A stretch of 64,000 bases of DNA from Paracoccus sp. (in: a-proteobacteria) (GCF_030538755.1 NZ_JAUNTJ010000007.1:1-64000), one strand, 5' to 3'. Positions 35,070 through 43,096 are shown, numbered from the stretch's first letter. The notes: generated from the letters alone by a model not told the origin. Translations and numbers: made by a program.

Positions 35070-36005
35070 TTAATTCCGCAGCACGATGCAGGTGCCACCT
35101 GCCGCCCGCAGCCGGTTGCAAAAGGCCCCGGCCTCACCGCGCGACTGAAAGCCGACCTGCGCGGTGAACACCGGGCGCGTGCCGTTGCGCAGCGGGCGGC
35201 GGACAAAGCCGACCTGCTGCCCGCCAAGGATCGGGCGCAGCGTCCGGTTCAGCCGCTGCACCTGCTGCTGTGCGCCGGATTGCGTGGGATGCGAGGCGAC
35301 CAGAACGCCCCACGGAAACACCCTCTGCGGCACGGTAAATTCGCGCAGGCTGCGGTTGCCGGCCAGCTTGACGCAGGCATCGTGAAAGGGCAGCGCGTCA
35401 TCCAGCGCCAGCTTCAGCGCGTCGCCGCCGGGCGGATTGTCGCGCCAGGCCCAGGCGTTATGGCCGGTGATCGACTGAACGTAATCCTGCGTCTCATAGG
35501 GCAGCACGGTCATTTCATTGATGAACCGCTGCGCCCGGTTTTCTCCGCCGTTATAGGCCACGGCGGCCAGCCCGACATTGCCGAACATGTCGGTCAGATA
35601 GCGCAGATACCACGCCGATTTTGCAATAGCCTGCGCCGGGTTGAAGGGATCGTCCAGACGATACAGCCGCGCGGTGCCGGGCATGAACTGCGCGATCCCC
35701 TGCGCGCCCGCCGGGCTGACGGCGGACGGCTCGAACCGGCTTTCCTTCCACAGCAGGCGGGCCAGAAAGTTCGGGTCCAGCTGATGATCGGCGGCGTTCC
35801 GCTCGATCATGGTGCAGACGTCCAGAACGTAATGCTCCAGCCGGATGCAGTCGCGGCCATCGTCGGTGCAGCGGACCTTGTCGTGCAGGATGGGGGGCGG
35901 GCGGCCGTGGATCGCATCCACCGCCGGGCGGGCCTGCGCGGGGGCGGCCAGCATCACGCAGGCGAAGATCAGCGAAAGACAGCGGCGCAGCACGACAACC
36001 CCCAA
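35070..36005 (-). CDS. Lytic transglycosylase with C-terminal SPOR-like domain
   Basis: A 311-residue exported protein. The signal peptide is RRCLSLIFACVMLAAPAQA. The SLT domain (about residues 70-200) has the catalytic Glu in LLWKESRFEPSAVSPAGAQG, then IAQFMPGTARLY and VAYNGGENRAQRF. The last 75 residues (VLVASHPTQSGAQQQVQRL onward) resemble a SPOR peptidoglycan-binding domain. It cleaves peptidoglycan glycan strands to make 1,6-anhydroMurNAc ends, probably in cell-wall remodelling or division. Confidence 0.88.
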   Translation of the reverse strand: MGVVVLRRCLSLIFACVMLAAPAQARPAVDAIHGRPPPILHDKVRCTDDGRDCIRLEHYVLDVCTMIERNAADHQLDPNFLARLLWKESRFEPSAVSPAGAQGIAQFMPGTARLYRLDDPFNPAQAIAKSAWYLRYLTDMFGNVGLAAVAYNGGENRAQRFINEMTVLPYETQDYVQSITGHNAWAWRDNPPGGDALKLALDDALPFHDACVKLAGNRSLREFTVPQRVFPWGVLVASHPTQSGAQQQVQRLNRTLRPILGGQQVGFVRRPLRNGTRPVFTAQVGFQSRGEAGAFCNRLRAAGGTCIVLRN

Positions 36006-36076
36006 GGATATGCGCCGTCCATAGCACCCGCGCCCGGCCTTGGAAACCGCATCACGGCGGCAAGGCGCGGGGCAGG

Positions 36077-36826
36077 TCAGGCGTCTTTGGCCTTTTTGCC
36101 CTTGGCTGCCTGCCTTTCCGCCTTGCGGGCGGCCTGACGTTCGGCCTTGCGCGCAGCCTTTTCGGCCTCTTTTGCGGCTTTGCGTTCTGCCTTGCGCGCG
36201 GCTTTTTCTGCCTCTTTCGCGGCCTGTTTGTCGGCCTTGCGCTGCGCCCTCAGCGCGGCCTTGTCGGGCTTTGGCCCCTTGGTGGGCTTGGCGGTGCCGG
36301 GGGCCTGCGCCGGGGCAACGGCTGCTGCTGGGGCGGCGGGTGCCGGTGTCGCCACCGCAGCGGCAGAGGCTACCGGCGGCTTGGCCTTGGGGATGCGGCG
36401 CGGGCCGGTGCGTTTGTCCACGGGCTGGCCATCCTTGCGCGGCTGGCCGCCGCGCTTGGTGGCGTTGCGCCCCTTGGCCGGCGCGGGCTTGCCGGTGGGG
36501 TGGGCTGCCGGTCCTGCTGCCCCCGGCCTGACAGGCGCGGTTGTCTTGGCCGCGGCGCGGGCCGGTTTGCTGCCATCGGGTTTCAGACCGCGCGCGCGGC
36601 GTTCGTCATTGCAGCGGCGCAGCGCGGCGTTCAGCAGGTCATAGCGGTTGCGGTTTCCGGGGCCGCCCGGCTGGCCCGCATCCTTGCGCGCGGTATCGAG
36701 TTCGGCGATCAGTTCCATCAGCGCCGCATCGGCCATCTGCGTCAGGTCCGAACCACGGCTGCGGGCGGTCAGCGCCCGGTCGCTTTCCGACAAAAGCTTT
36801 TGTTCTGCCTTGGAATAGTTTGGCAT
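36077..36826 (-). CDS. Lys/Ala-rich low-complexity protein
   Basis: A 249-residue very basic protein. Residues 1-85 form a normal-looking helical domain (SKAEQKLLSESDRALTARSR, RYDLLNAALRRCNDERRARG). From about residue 86 on it is low complexity: Pro/Ala/Lys first, then three or four copies of a KAAKEAEKAARKAER-type repeat to the end. The tail resembles histone H1-like or AlgP-like DNA-binding tails, but similar tails can be chance products of repeat expansion. Function is unknown. Confidence 0.75.
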   Translation of the reverse strand: MPNYSKAEQKLLSESDRALTARSRGSDLTQMADAALMELIAELDTARKDAGQPGGPGNRNRYDLLNAALRRCNDERRARGLKPDGSKPARAAAKTTAPVRPGAAGPAAHPTGKPAPAKGRNATKRGGQPRKDGQPVDKRTGPRRIPKAKPPVASAAAVATPAPAAPAAAVAPAQAPGTAKPTKGPKPDKAALRAQRKADKQAAKEAEKAARKAERKAAKEAEKAARKAERQAARKAERQAAKGKKAKDA

Positions 36827-36893
36827 GATTTGCCCCGCTGCACATCTGCAATCTGGCGCGAATGTGCGTCAGCCGCCCCGTGATTGCAACGTC

Positions 36894-36921
36894 AAAGCCC
36901 CGGCCAGAGGGCCGGGGCTTT
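36894..36921 (-). terminator. Strong hairpin terminator between the L,D-transpeptidase and Lys/Ala-rich genes
   Basis: AAAGCCCCGGCC (36894-36905), loop of four, GGCCGGGGCTTT (36910-36921) form a perfect 12-bp stem starting 26 bases after the transpeptidase stop on the minus strand. The tail is a short TTT, so efficiency is uncertain. Confidence 0.7.
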
Positions 36922-36946
36922 GGATTTCGTTGCGGCAAAAGCGCGC

Positions 36947-37795
36947 TTAGAACCGCGAGGGCACGGCGCTTTCGACCGGCGAGCCGGCGTAGGGGTTGAT
37001 CGTGGTGCTGGCACTGGCCTGCACGGGCGCGGTTGCCGGGGCGGCCTGAACCGGGGCCTGCGGGGCCGGAACCATATAGCCCTGCGGGGTCTCGATCATC
37101 GGGCCTTCCAGACGCAGGCTTTCGGCCTGGCTGCGCACCTTGACCGGGGCACCCAGCGGCAGTTCGTCATACAGGTCCATGATGTCCTGCTGGAACAGGC
37201 GGATGCAGCCCGCCGAGGTGGCCTTGCCGATCGAGGACGGGTCCATGGTGCCGTGGATGCGATACATCGTGTCGGTGCCGCCCTGATACAGATACAGCGC
37301 GCGCGCGCCCAGCGGGTTTTGCAGGCCGCCCGGCAGGCCGTGGCGGACGTCGTAATACAGTTCCGGTTCGGTGCGGACCATGTTGGCGGTCGGCGTCCAG
37401 CTGGGCCATGCGGCCTTGCGGCGGATCGTCGCCTCGCCCGCGAAGCCGCGACCGGCACGGCCCACGGCCACGCCAAAGCGCATCGCCTGACCGTTGCCCA
37501 GAACGTGATACAGCACACGGGCATAGGGATCGACGACGATGGTATCCTTGGGTTCGGGGCCGTTATAGGCCACCTGCTGACGGCGGTTGCGTTCGTTCAG
37601 ATAGCCCTGACGCACGGCCGAGATTTCGATCGGTTCCCCTTGCGGGCCGACATCGGTGCGGGCCTGATACATCCACAGTTCGGACGCGGGCGCGGCAGCA
37701 GGTTCGGCCGAGCCGGTCGAGGGGTTGCGGCTGTCGGGTGAGCCGCAGGCAGCCAGACCCAGGGTCATGGCAAGGCAGAGGGGCGCGAGGCGCAT
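36947..37795 (-). CDS. L,D-transpeptidase (YkuD family) lipoprotein
   Basis: A 282-residue predicted lipoprotein (LCLAMTLGLAAC lipobox, Cys at residue 17). The YkuD catalytic motif is complete: HGTMDPSSIGKATSAGCIRL with the nucleophile Cys, followed by FQQDIMDLYDELPLG. It makes 3-3 peptidoglycan cross-links or anchors proteins to peptidoglycan in the periplasm. A Pro/Ala-rich C-terminal tail of about 50 residues follows the domain. The gene is monocistronic with a strong hairpin downstream. Confidence 0.93.
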   Translation of the reverse strand: MRLAPLCLAMTLGLAACGSPDSRNPSTGSAEPAAAPASELWMYQARTDVGPQGEPIEISAVRQGYLNERNRRQQVAYNGPEPKDTIVVDPYARVLYHVLGNGQAMRFGVAVGRAGRGFAGEATIRRKAAWPSWTPTANMVRTEPELYYDVRHGLPGGLQNPLGARALYLYQGGTDTMYRIHGTMDPSSIGKATSAGCIRLFQQDIMDLYDELPLGAPVKVRSQAESLRLEGPMIETPQGYMVPAPQAPVQAAPATAPVQASASTTINPYAGSPVESAVPSRF

Positions 37796-37994
37796 CTTGT
37801 GTCTTCCTTGTATCGGCGGCGGACGGCGGCAGAACCGCCCGCGGCAATCATAGGTCAGCGAAATATCGCGAAAACCGCATCAGCACCAGCCGCGCGGTGT
37901 TCAAGCCGGTGCCCATCAGCATAATGCGGGGTCTGATCGTCAACCCCTCGATTTCGTGAGGTGGTTAATTCGTTTCCGGCCTGTGGCGCGGCTG

Positions 37995-38016
37995 CATGTT
38001 TGTTTCATGTTTGTTT
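37995..38016 (+). repeat. Tandem 11-bp direct repeat upstream of the GlsB-like gene
   Basis: CATGTTTGTTT is repeated exactly twice, at 37995-38005 and 38006-38016, ending 6 bases before the GGAAC promoter element. It may be a regulator or UP-type element. Confidence 0.7.
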
Positions 38017-38022
38017 ATTGGC

Positions 38023-38048
38023 GGAACTTTGCCGCCGGACGGCTCGTT
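38023..38048 (+). promoter_or_regulatory. Candidate EcfG (general stress response) promoter
   Basis: GGAAC (38023-38027), 17 bases, CGTT (38045-38048) matches the alphaproteobacterial EcfG consensus GGAAC-N16/17-CGTT exactly. It lies 51 bases upstream of the start codon of a GlsB-like stress membrane protein. Whether this organism has EcfG is not known from the window. Confidence 0.55.
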
Positions 38049-38099
38049 AGCCCTGTATCTGGGGCCGCGCATCGGCGGCTTTTCAAAGGGGTAAGCACT

Positions 38100-38354
38100 A
38101 TGACCACTCTTATCGTTGCGCTGATTATCGGTGCTATTGCAGGCTGGCTGGCCGGTCAGATCGTCAAGGGCCACGGGCAGGGCGTGCTGATGAATATCGT
38201 CGTCGGCATCATCGGCGCGGTGATCGCCGGGTTCCTGTTTCCGGCCATCGGCATCGGCAGCGTCGCATTGGGCGGGGTTCTGGGCGCGATCATCTTTTCG
38301 ACCATCGGCGCCGTCATCCTGCTGTTGATCGTGCGGCTGGTAAACCGCGCCTGA
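38100..38354 (+). CDS. GlsB/YeaQ/YmgE-family small membrane protein
   Basis: An 84-residue, almost wholly hydrophobic protein with three predicted helices and the family pattern LIIGAIAGWLAGQIVKGHGQ and NIVVGIIGAVIAGFLFPAIG. Members are induced by acid, envelope or general stress in other bacteria; the molecular role is unclear. The ATG at 38100 has an AAAGGGG ribosome-binding site. An EcfG-like promoter and an 11-bp tandem repeat lie upstream, and a strong terminator follows, so it is monocistronic. Confidence 0.92.
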   Translation: MTTLIVALIIGAIAGWLAGQIVKGHGQGVLMNIVVGIIGAVIAGFLFPAIGIGSVALGGVLGAIIFSTIGAVILLLIVRLVNRA

Positions 38355-38397
38355 TCGCAGTCCGTGACCTGTATTTAGTGTTTCGTTTCAGATTTAC

Positions 38398-38430
38398 GCC
38401 CCGCCCCCTGCAACCGGGGGCGGGGCCTTT
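38398..38430 (+). terminator. Intrinsic terminator after the GlsB-like gene
   Basis: GCCCCGCCCCC (38398-38408) and GGGGGCGGGGC (38416-38426) form a perfect 11-bp stem with a 7-base loop, followed by CTTT. It ends just before the convergent creatinase stop codon. Confidence 0.85.
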
Positions 38431-38432
38431 CA

Positions 38433-39638
38433 TCAGCCCACGACGTTGAAATCGGGACCATAGGGATAGCCGGTGATGTTTTCGTTGCCATCCTCGGTGA
38501 TGACCAGAATGTCATGTTCCCGGTATCCGCCCGCGCCGGGCTGGCCGTTGGCGATGGTCAGCATCGGCTCCATGCTGATGACCATGCCGGGGCGCAGAAC
38601 GGTGTCGATGTCCTCGCGCAGCTCCAGCCCGGCTTCGCGGCCATAGTAATGCGACAGCACCCCGAAGGAATGGCCATAGCCAAAGGTGCGGTATTGCAAC
38701 AGGTCGCGTTCGGCAAAGAAGGCGTTGATTTTGGCCGTCACCTCGGCGCAGGAAACACCGGGTTTCAGCAGGCTGATGCCGTATTCATGCGCGGCGACAT
38801 TGGCCTGCCAGATCGCCAGCGAGGCGTCATCGACGGTTTCGACGAACATCGTGCGTTCCAGCGCAGTGTAATAGCCCGAGATCATCGGAAAGGTGTTCAG
38901 CGACAGAATGTCGCCGCGTTCCAGCCTGCGCGAGGTGACGGGGTTATGCGCGCCATCGGTGTTGATGCCCGACTGGAACCAGACCCATGTGTCACGGTAT
39001 TCCGCATCGGGAAAGCGGCGGCTGATTTCCAGCTCCATCGCGTCGCGCCCGGCGATGGCCACGTCGATTTCGCGCGCGCCCGCCCGCACCGCATCGCGGA
39101 TCGCATAGCCGCCCACATCCGCCACCCCGGCCCCGGCGCGGATCAGTGCGATTTCCGCCGGAGATTTCAGCATCCGCTGGCGCATGGTGGCGGGGGCGAT
39201 GTCGGTCAGTTGCGCCGGGTTCAGCGCCGCCTGCATCTGGGCGTGGCGTTCGATGGTCAGGTGATCGGCCTCGAACCCGATATGCTTGCCGGTGCCGGTG
39301 ATCCCGGCCACCGTAAGCCAGAAGTTATCGCGCCCCCAGTCGGTAAAGGTGATGTTGTCACCATGGCAGCGCCGCCACGGCTGGCCCGCGTCGATGCCGG
39401 CGCTGATGGTCACGCTGGTGTCAGGTGTCACCACCAGCCCATAGGGGCGGCCAAAGCTGCAATAGAGAAAGCCGGAATAATAGGCGATGTTCTGCATCGA
39501 GGTCAGCACGACCGCCTGCACCCCGGCCTGATCCATCGCGGCGCGCAGCCCGGCCAGCCGCGTGTCGTATTCGTCTGCCGTAAAGGGCAGAGGTGCCTTG
39601 TGGCCATTGTGGAAACGATAGTTCTGCGGACGCTCCAT
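38433..39638 (-). CDS. Creatinase (creatine amidinohydrolase)
   Basis: A 401-residue M24-fold enzyme, the usual creatinase length. It matches known creatinases along its length: LYCSFGRPYGLVVTPD, SAGIDAGQPWRR, WVWFQSGINTDGAHNPVTSR (containing the catalytic histidine), FPMISGYYTALERTMF, YRTFGYGHSFGVLSHYYGRE and VISMEPM. Like creatinase it lacks the complete metal-ligand set of M24 aminopeptidases. It hydrolyses creatine to sarcosine and urea. The ATG at 39638 matches the family start. No sarcosine oxidase, creatininase or urease gene is nearby. Confidence 0.93.
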   Translation of the reverse strand: MERPQNYRFHNGHKAPLPFTADEYDTRLAGLRAAMDQAGVQAVVLTSMQNIAYYSGFLYCSFGRPYGLVVTPDTSVTISAGIDAGQPWRRCHGDNITFTDWGRDNFWLTVAGITGTGKHIGFEADHLTIERHAQMQAALNPAQLTDIAPATMRQRMLKSPAEIALIRAGAGVADVGGYAIRDAVRAGAREIDVAIAGRDAMELEISRRFPDAEYRDTWVWFQSGINTDGAHNPVTSRRLERGDILSLNTFPMISGYYTALERTMFVETVDDASLAIWQANVAAHEYGISLLKPGVSCAEVTAKINAFFAERDLLQYRTFGYGHSFGVLSHYYGREAGLELREDIDTVLRPGMVISMEPMLTIANGQPGAGGYREHDILVITEDGNENITGYPYGPDFNVVG

Positions 39639-40016
39639 CGCGGTCCCCCTGACATTCGGGGCCGCAAGGAAGCCCCGCAAGACTTCCCGGCGTGCAGGAC
39701 GGATCGGCCAAGGATGCGGCGACGCCATCGCCGCGACCGTCCAGACAGGATAGCGCGATGCCTGCGCCGGTCAAGATGCAACTCATGCTGCGGCGCAGCG
39801 GATTTGAGTCGCATCAAATATCAGCTATTAACAACCATCAGTTGATGTGACATATTGCACAAATACCTGAGGTTTTCCTGTAACAAAATAAAAATGACGC
39901 AATAACAGTGGTTTGCTAAAATCAGCCTATGATGGTTAACTTTCGCTTTCTGACGTTTGGTTAATCCGTTAAATTAGCTGCGCGAACGTCTTGTGTGCTA
40001 TTTGAAGGAGTCTTCA
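39639..40016. other. 378-base divergent spacer between creatinase and the first VPLPA-CTERM gene
   Basis: No gene is supported here. The right 240 bases are markedly AT-richer than the surroundings and contain an imperfect 10-bp dyad (39808-39851), a TTGCACAAAT decamer (39855-39864) that recurs upstream of the second VPLPA gene (40713-40722), and two GGTTAA copies 25 bases apart (39934, 39959). Divergent promoters are expected here. Confidence 0.65.
39808..39851. promoter_or_regulatory. Candidate operator dyad upstream of creatinase
   Basis: GTCGCATCAA (39808-39817) and TTGATGTGAC (39842-39851) are inverted repeats with one mismatch and a 24-base centre. The dyad starts 170 bases upstream of the creatinase start and 166 bases before the VPLPA gene. 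The regulator is unknown. Confidence 0.35.
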
Positions 40017-40592
40017 ATGTTCGACAATCTGAAAGCTGCGGCCCTGGGTGCCGTCGCTGCCGTTACGCTGGCAGTGGCCGCGCCGCAGGCATATGCAGCA
40101 ACCTACGACATGGTTGACGGTGGTTCCTACACCGTCACCGGATCCGACACCTATGCGGGTGTCATGGACCTGACGCTGGCTGGCTCGCTGGGCACGCTGA
40201 CCGGCCCGGACAGCATCCGTGCCGATTTCACCGTGCTGACCTCGGGCAGCGCGCTGGCCGAGCTGGCGCTGACCAACTATGCCGCCAGCCTGTTCACCGG
40301 CCTGACGGCATCCTGGGTTGACAGCGCGACCAACGCCCTGCTGTCCAGCACGGCGCTGACCGCTGGCAACAACGTTCTGTCCTCGACCTTCGGTCCCGGC
40401 TCGCTGGCCCAGACCCTGGTTCTGAGCTGGAGCTCGCTGAGCGTTCCGACCACGGTCGCCCAGTCGGCGCTGAACCCGAACGTCACCTTCGACGTTGCCC
40501 CGGTTCCGCTGCCGGCCACCGGCCTGCTGCTGGTCGGCGCTGTCGGTGCCACCGCGATGCTGCGCCGCCGTAAAGGCGCGCAGGCTGCCTGA
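40017..40592 (+). CDS. VPLPA-CTERM sorting domain protein, copy 1
   Basis: A 191-residue exported protein: Sec signal peptide (LGAVAAVTLAVAAPQAYAAT), a Thr/Ser/Gly/Ala-rich beta-type body, and a C-terminal VPLPATGLLLVGAVGATAML helix with RRRKG. This tripartite tail is the VPLPA-CTERM variant of PEP-CTERM signals recognised by exosortase-like systems in Rhodobacterales; no exosortase gene is in the window. An AAGGAG ribosome-binding site precedes the ATG. The next gene is a paralog, and both are followed by almost identical terminators. Confidence 0.9.
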   Translation: MFDNLKAAALGAVAAVTLAVAAPQAYAATYDMVDGGSYTVTGSDTYAGVMDLTLAGSLGTLTGPDSIRADFTVLTSGSALAELALTNYAASLFTGLTASWVDSATNALLSSTALTAGNNVLSSTFGPGSLAQTLVLSWSSLSVPTTVAQSALNPNVTFDVAPVPLPATGLLLVGAVGATAMLRRRKGAQAA

Positions 40593-40612
40593 TTTAAGGC
40601 CGCACTGAAAAG

Positions 40613-40646
40613 AAGCCCCGCAGAGCAATCTGCGGGGCTTTTTTTT
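40613..40646 (+). terminator. Intrinsic terminator of VPLPA-CTERM copy 1
   Basis: AAGCCCCGCAGA (40613-40624), loop GCAA, TCTGCGGGGCTT (40629-40640) is a perfect 12-bp stem running into eight T residues (40639-40646). This is the strongest terminator in the window. Confidence 0.95.
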
Positions 40647-40814
40647 GCCTGACGTGCATATATGTATGCGCTATTCGTCAGGTGAAAATTAAAGCTGCTC
40701 AAGATCAATAGCTTGCACAAATTAACCAATTCTTACACTGTCCACTTCCCAAATACATAACAGTTTATTAAAGTGCTGCATACGGACGCGCAATGTTCGC
40801 TTAAGGGGGTCCCC

Positions 40815-41393
40815 ATGTTCGAAAAACTGAAATTCTCTGCTTTTGCTGCTGCTACTGCAGTGACTCTGGCTGTTGCTGCGCCTGCTGCTCAGGCTGCAAC
40901 CCAGACCATCGTTGACGGCGGTTCCTACACCGTCACGCAATCGGGTGTCTTTTCCGGCACCATGGATCTGTGGCTGGCTGGTGCGCCCGGCACTCTGACT
41001 GGTCCCGGCCAGATCAGCGCCGATTTCACCATTCTGACCTCGGGCAGTGGTGTTGGCGAACTGGCCCTGACCAATTATGGTGCCAGCCTGTTCACCGGCC
41101 TGACGGTTTCGTGGCTGGATACCGCCACCAATGCCGTGCTGGCCACCGCTGGCCTTGGCGCCGGGAACAACACGCTGGCCACGAGCTTTGGCGGCGGCAA
41201 CCCGCTGACGCAAACCCTGCTGCTGCAATGGGATTCGCTGCTGGTGCCGACCACGGCTGCACAGTCGCAGATGAACCCGGATGTCACCTTCGAAGTGGCT
41301 CCGATCCCGCTGCCGGCCACCGGCCTGCTGCTGCTGGGCGCTGTTGGCGCCACCGCGATGCTGCGTCGTCGCAAGGGCGAAAAAGCCGCCTGA
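40815..41393 (+). CDS. VPLPA-CTERM sorting domain protein, copy 2
   Basis: A 192-residue paralog of the previous gene. The signal peptide (FAAATAVTLAVAAPAAQAAT), the body motifs GGSYTV, LTGPGQISADFTILTSGSG and ALTNYGASLFTGLT, and the C-terminal PLPATGLLLLGAVGATAML plus RRRKG match copy 1 throughout, so the two arose by duplication. The start ATG at 40815 follows TTAAGGGGG. A TTGCACAAAT decamer occurs upstream of both copies. Expected to be exported and anchored or released at the cell surface. Confidence 0.9.
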   Translation: MFEKLKFSAFAAATAVTLAVAAPAAQAATQTIVDGGSYTVTQSGVFSGTMDLWLAGAPGTLTGPGQISADFTILTSGSGVGELALTNYGASLFTGLTVSWLDTATNAVLATAGLGAGNNTLATSFGGGNPLTQTLLLQWDSLLVPTTAAQSQMNPDVTFEVAPIPLPATGLLLLGAVGATAMLRRRKGEKAA

Positions 41394-41417
41394 TTGGCGC
41401 GATAGCCGGACGAGAGG

Positions 41418-41444
41418 CCCCGCAGAGAAATCTGCGGGGTTTTT
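41418..41444 (+). terminator. Intrinsic terminator of VPLPA-CTERM copy 2
   Basis: CCCCGCAGA (41418-41426), loop GAAA, TCTGCGGGG (41431-41439), then five T residues. The hairpin core differs from the copy 1 terminator by one loop base, so gene and terminator were duplicated together. Confidence 0.9.
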
Positions 41445-41456
41445 GTTTTGCAAACT

Positions 41457-41492
41457 CGTGCCCCAAGGGGCGTATTTGGGCAAACAGGAAGC
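41457..41492 (-). repeat. Intergenic repeat family B, copy B1
   Basis: On the minus strand GGCTTCCTGTTTGCCCAAATACGC is followed by CCCTTGGGGCA. It lies between two terminator-like hairpins and downstream of dadA. Two further copies occur at 44734 and 46225. Confidence 0.75.
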
Positions 41493-41508
41493 CATTTGTC
41501 GCCCGAGG

Positions 41509-41533
41509 CCCCGCAGGTCATGCTGCGGGGTTT
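41509..41533 (+). terminator. Third, orphan copy of the VPLPA terminator core
   Basis: CCCCGCAG (41509-41516), loop of six, CTGCGGGG (41523-41530), then TTT and a TTTGTTTT tract. It repeats the core of the two upstream terminators but no gene on the plus strand precedes it directly, so it may be a relic of a third duplicated unit or a back-up terminator against transcription into dadA. Confidence 0.65.
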
Positions 41534-41551
41534 GTTTGTTTTGGGGATGGG

Positions 41552-42853
41552 TCAGGCGTGTGCCGGTTGCCGTGCCGGTGCGGCAGTCAGGCGGTTGCCG
41601 CGTTGATAGCGCGCATAGCCCAGATCGTCGGCGCGAATGTCGGTTGCCCGGCCCGAGATCAGGTCGGCCAGCAGGCGGCCCGACCCGGCGGCCATGGTCC
41701 AGCCCAAGGTGCCGTGGCCGGTGTTCAGGAACAGGTTGCCGATCGGCGTGGCACCCACGATCGGCGTCCCGTCTGGGGTCATCGGGCGCAGTCCTGTCCA
41801 GAAGGCGGCGGTGTTCAGGTCGCCCGCCCCGCCGAACATCTCGCCCACTGACAGCGCCAGCGTTTCGCGGCGGCGCGGGTTCAGGCTGAGGTCGAAGCCG
41901 GCGATTTCGGCCAGCCCGCCTACGCGGATGCGGTCGCCAAGGCGGGTGATCGCGACCTTGTAGGTTTCGTCCATTACGGTCGAAACCGGCGCGCGCGTCT
42001 GGTCGTGGATGTCGATGGTCAGCGAATAGCCTTTCAGCGGATAGACCGGCAGTTTGATCCCGAAGCGCCGCACCATCAGCGGGGAATAGCTGCCAAGCGC
42101 CAGCACATAGCGGTCGGCGGTGATCCGGCCCTCGCCTGTGCGCACGGCGGTGATGCGGTCGCCTGTCGCTTCGAGTGCCTGAATATCGACGCCCCAGCGA
42201 AAGGTTACGCCTGCCGCCGTGGCCATTTCGGCCAGGCGGTTGGTGAATTTGAAGCAATCGCCGGTCTCGTCCCCCGGCAGGCGCAGCCCGCCCGCGATCA
42301 GGTTCGCCGCATCCGCCAGCCCCGGTTCGGCGGCGATGCAACCGGCGCGGTCCAGCATCTGAAACGGGACGCCATCGGCGCGCAGAACCTCGATGTCTTT
42401 GGCGGCGGCATCGACCTGTTTCTGGCTGCGGAACAGTTGCAAGGTGCCTTGCGTCCGTTCATCATAGGAAATGCCGGTTTCGGCGCGCAATTCGCCCAGA
42501 CAGTCGCGGCTGTATTCGGCCAGTCGAACCATGCGGCTTTTGTTGATCTGATAGGCAGATGTGGTGCAGTTGGCCAGCATCTGCATCATCCAGCCGATCC
42601 GCTGCCGGTCCAGTTTGGGTTGCACGACCAGCGGCGCATGGCGCTGGAACATCCATTTCAGCGCCTTCATCGGCACACCCGGCGCGGCCCAGGGCGAGGA
42701 ATAGCCCGGCGACACCTCGCCCGCGTTGGCAAAGCTGGTTTCCAGTGCCGGGCCGGTCTGGCGGTCGATCACGGTGACATCGTGACCAGCGCGGGCCAGA
42801 TACCAGGCCGAGGTCACGCCGATGACGCCGGCACCCAGAATGACGATCTTCAT
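41552..42853 (-). CDS. dadA: D-amino acid dehydrogenase
   Basis: A 433-residue FAD enzyme of the DAO superfamily. The dinucleotide-binding start is [20 protein letters not shown]; later stretches [34 protein letters not shown] and [20 protein letters not shown] are typical of DadA. It oxidatively deaminates D-amino acids such as D-alanine to 2-oxo acids at the inner face of the membrane, feeding electrons to the respiratory chain. The alanine racemase partner DadX is not adjacent. The start at 42853 is the ATG of the Rossmann fold; an ATG three codons upstream is possible. Confidence 0.93.
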   Translation of the reverse strand: MKIVILGAGVIGVTSAWYLARAGHDVTVIDRQTGPALETSFANAGEVSPGYSSPWAAPGVPMKALKWMFQRHAPLVVQPKLDRQRIGWMMQMLANCTTSAYQINKSRMVRLAEYSRDCLGELRAETGISYDERTQGTLQLFRSQKQVDAAAKDIEVLRADGVPFQMLDRAGCIAAEPGLADAANLIAGGLRLPGDETGDCFKFTNRLAEMATAAGVTFRWGVDIQALEATGDRITAVRTGEGRITADRYVLALGSYSPLMVRRFGIKLPVYPLKGYSLTIDIHDQTRAPVSTVMDETYKVAITRLGDRIRVGGLAEIAGFDLSLNPRRRETLALSVGEMFGGAGDLNTAAFWTGLRPMTPDGTPIVGATPIGNLFLNTGHGTLGWTMAAGSGRLLADLISGRATDIRADDLGYARYQRGNRLTAAPARQPAHA

Positions 42854-42945
42854 GGCTTGCACCTTTCCCTGTTGTTCCCGAAAGGATAGCCGAACGTGCT
42901 GAAATGAAATTCCAAAGACAGAGTGTCGCAGGCAGGTTTATCGAA

Positions 42946-42982
42946 GGATATTCGGTCTTGCGGCCACCTTGCCGGAATATTC
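42946..42982. promoter_or_regulatory. AT-rich motif pair upstream of dadA
   Basis: GGATATTCGG (42946-42955) and GGAATATTCTG (42974-42984, containing the palindrome GAATATTC at 42975-42982) recur 28 bases apart, about 95-130 bases upstream of the dadA start. In other bacteria dadA is controlled by Lrp-family regulators that bind such degenerate AT-rich sites; this is a weak candidate only. Confidence 0.25.
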
Positions 42983-43096
42983 TGCGAATGATTGCCTTTA
43001 TGCGAAACATATCCCGGTTATTGCGGCGCAGCGAAGGCGAATCTTCGGTGGCTCAAGGGCGTTGCAGCCCGCCGCGCTGCGGCCTAACGTCGCGCC

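Larger units (their letters stand above)
37796..38099. other. 304-base spacer between the L,D-transpeptidase and GlsB-like genes
   Basis: This divergent region holds no gene I can support. Its right half carries a tandem 11-bp repeat (37995-38016) and an EcfG-type promoter (38023-38048), both listed separately. In the left half I see only AT-richer patches (AAATATCGCGAAAA near 37861). Confidence 0.7.

Noticed and set aside
38433..39638. Annotation as a generic M24 aminopeptidase P
   Set aside because: The closely matching SAGIDAGQPWRR, FQSGINTDGAHNPVT and YGHSFGVLSHYYGRE stretches are specific to creatinase, so the narrower name is preferred.
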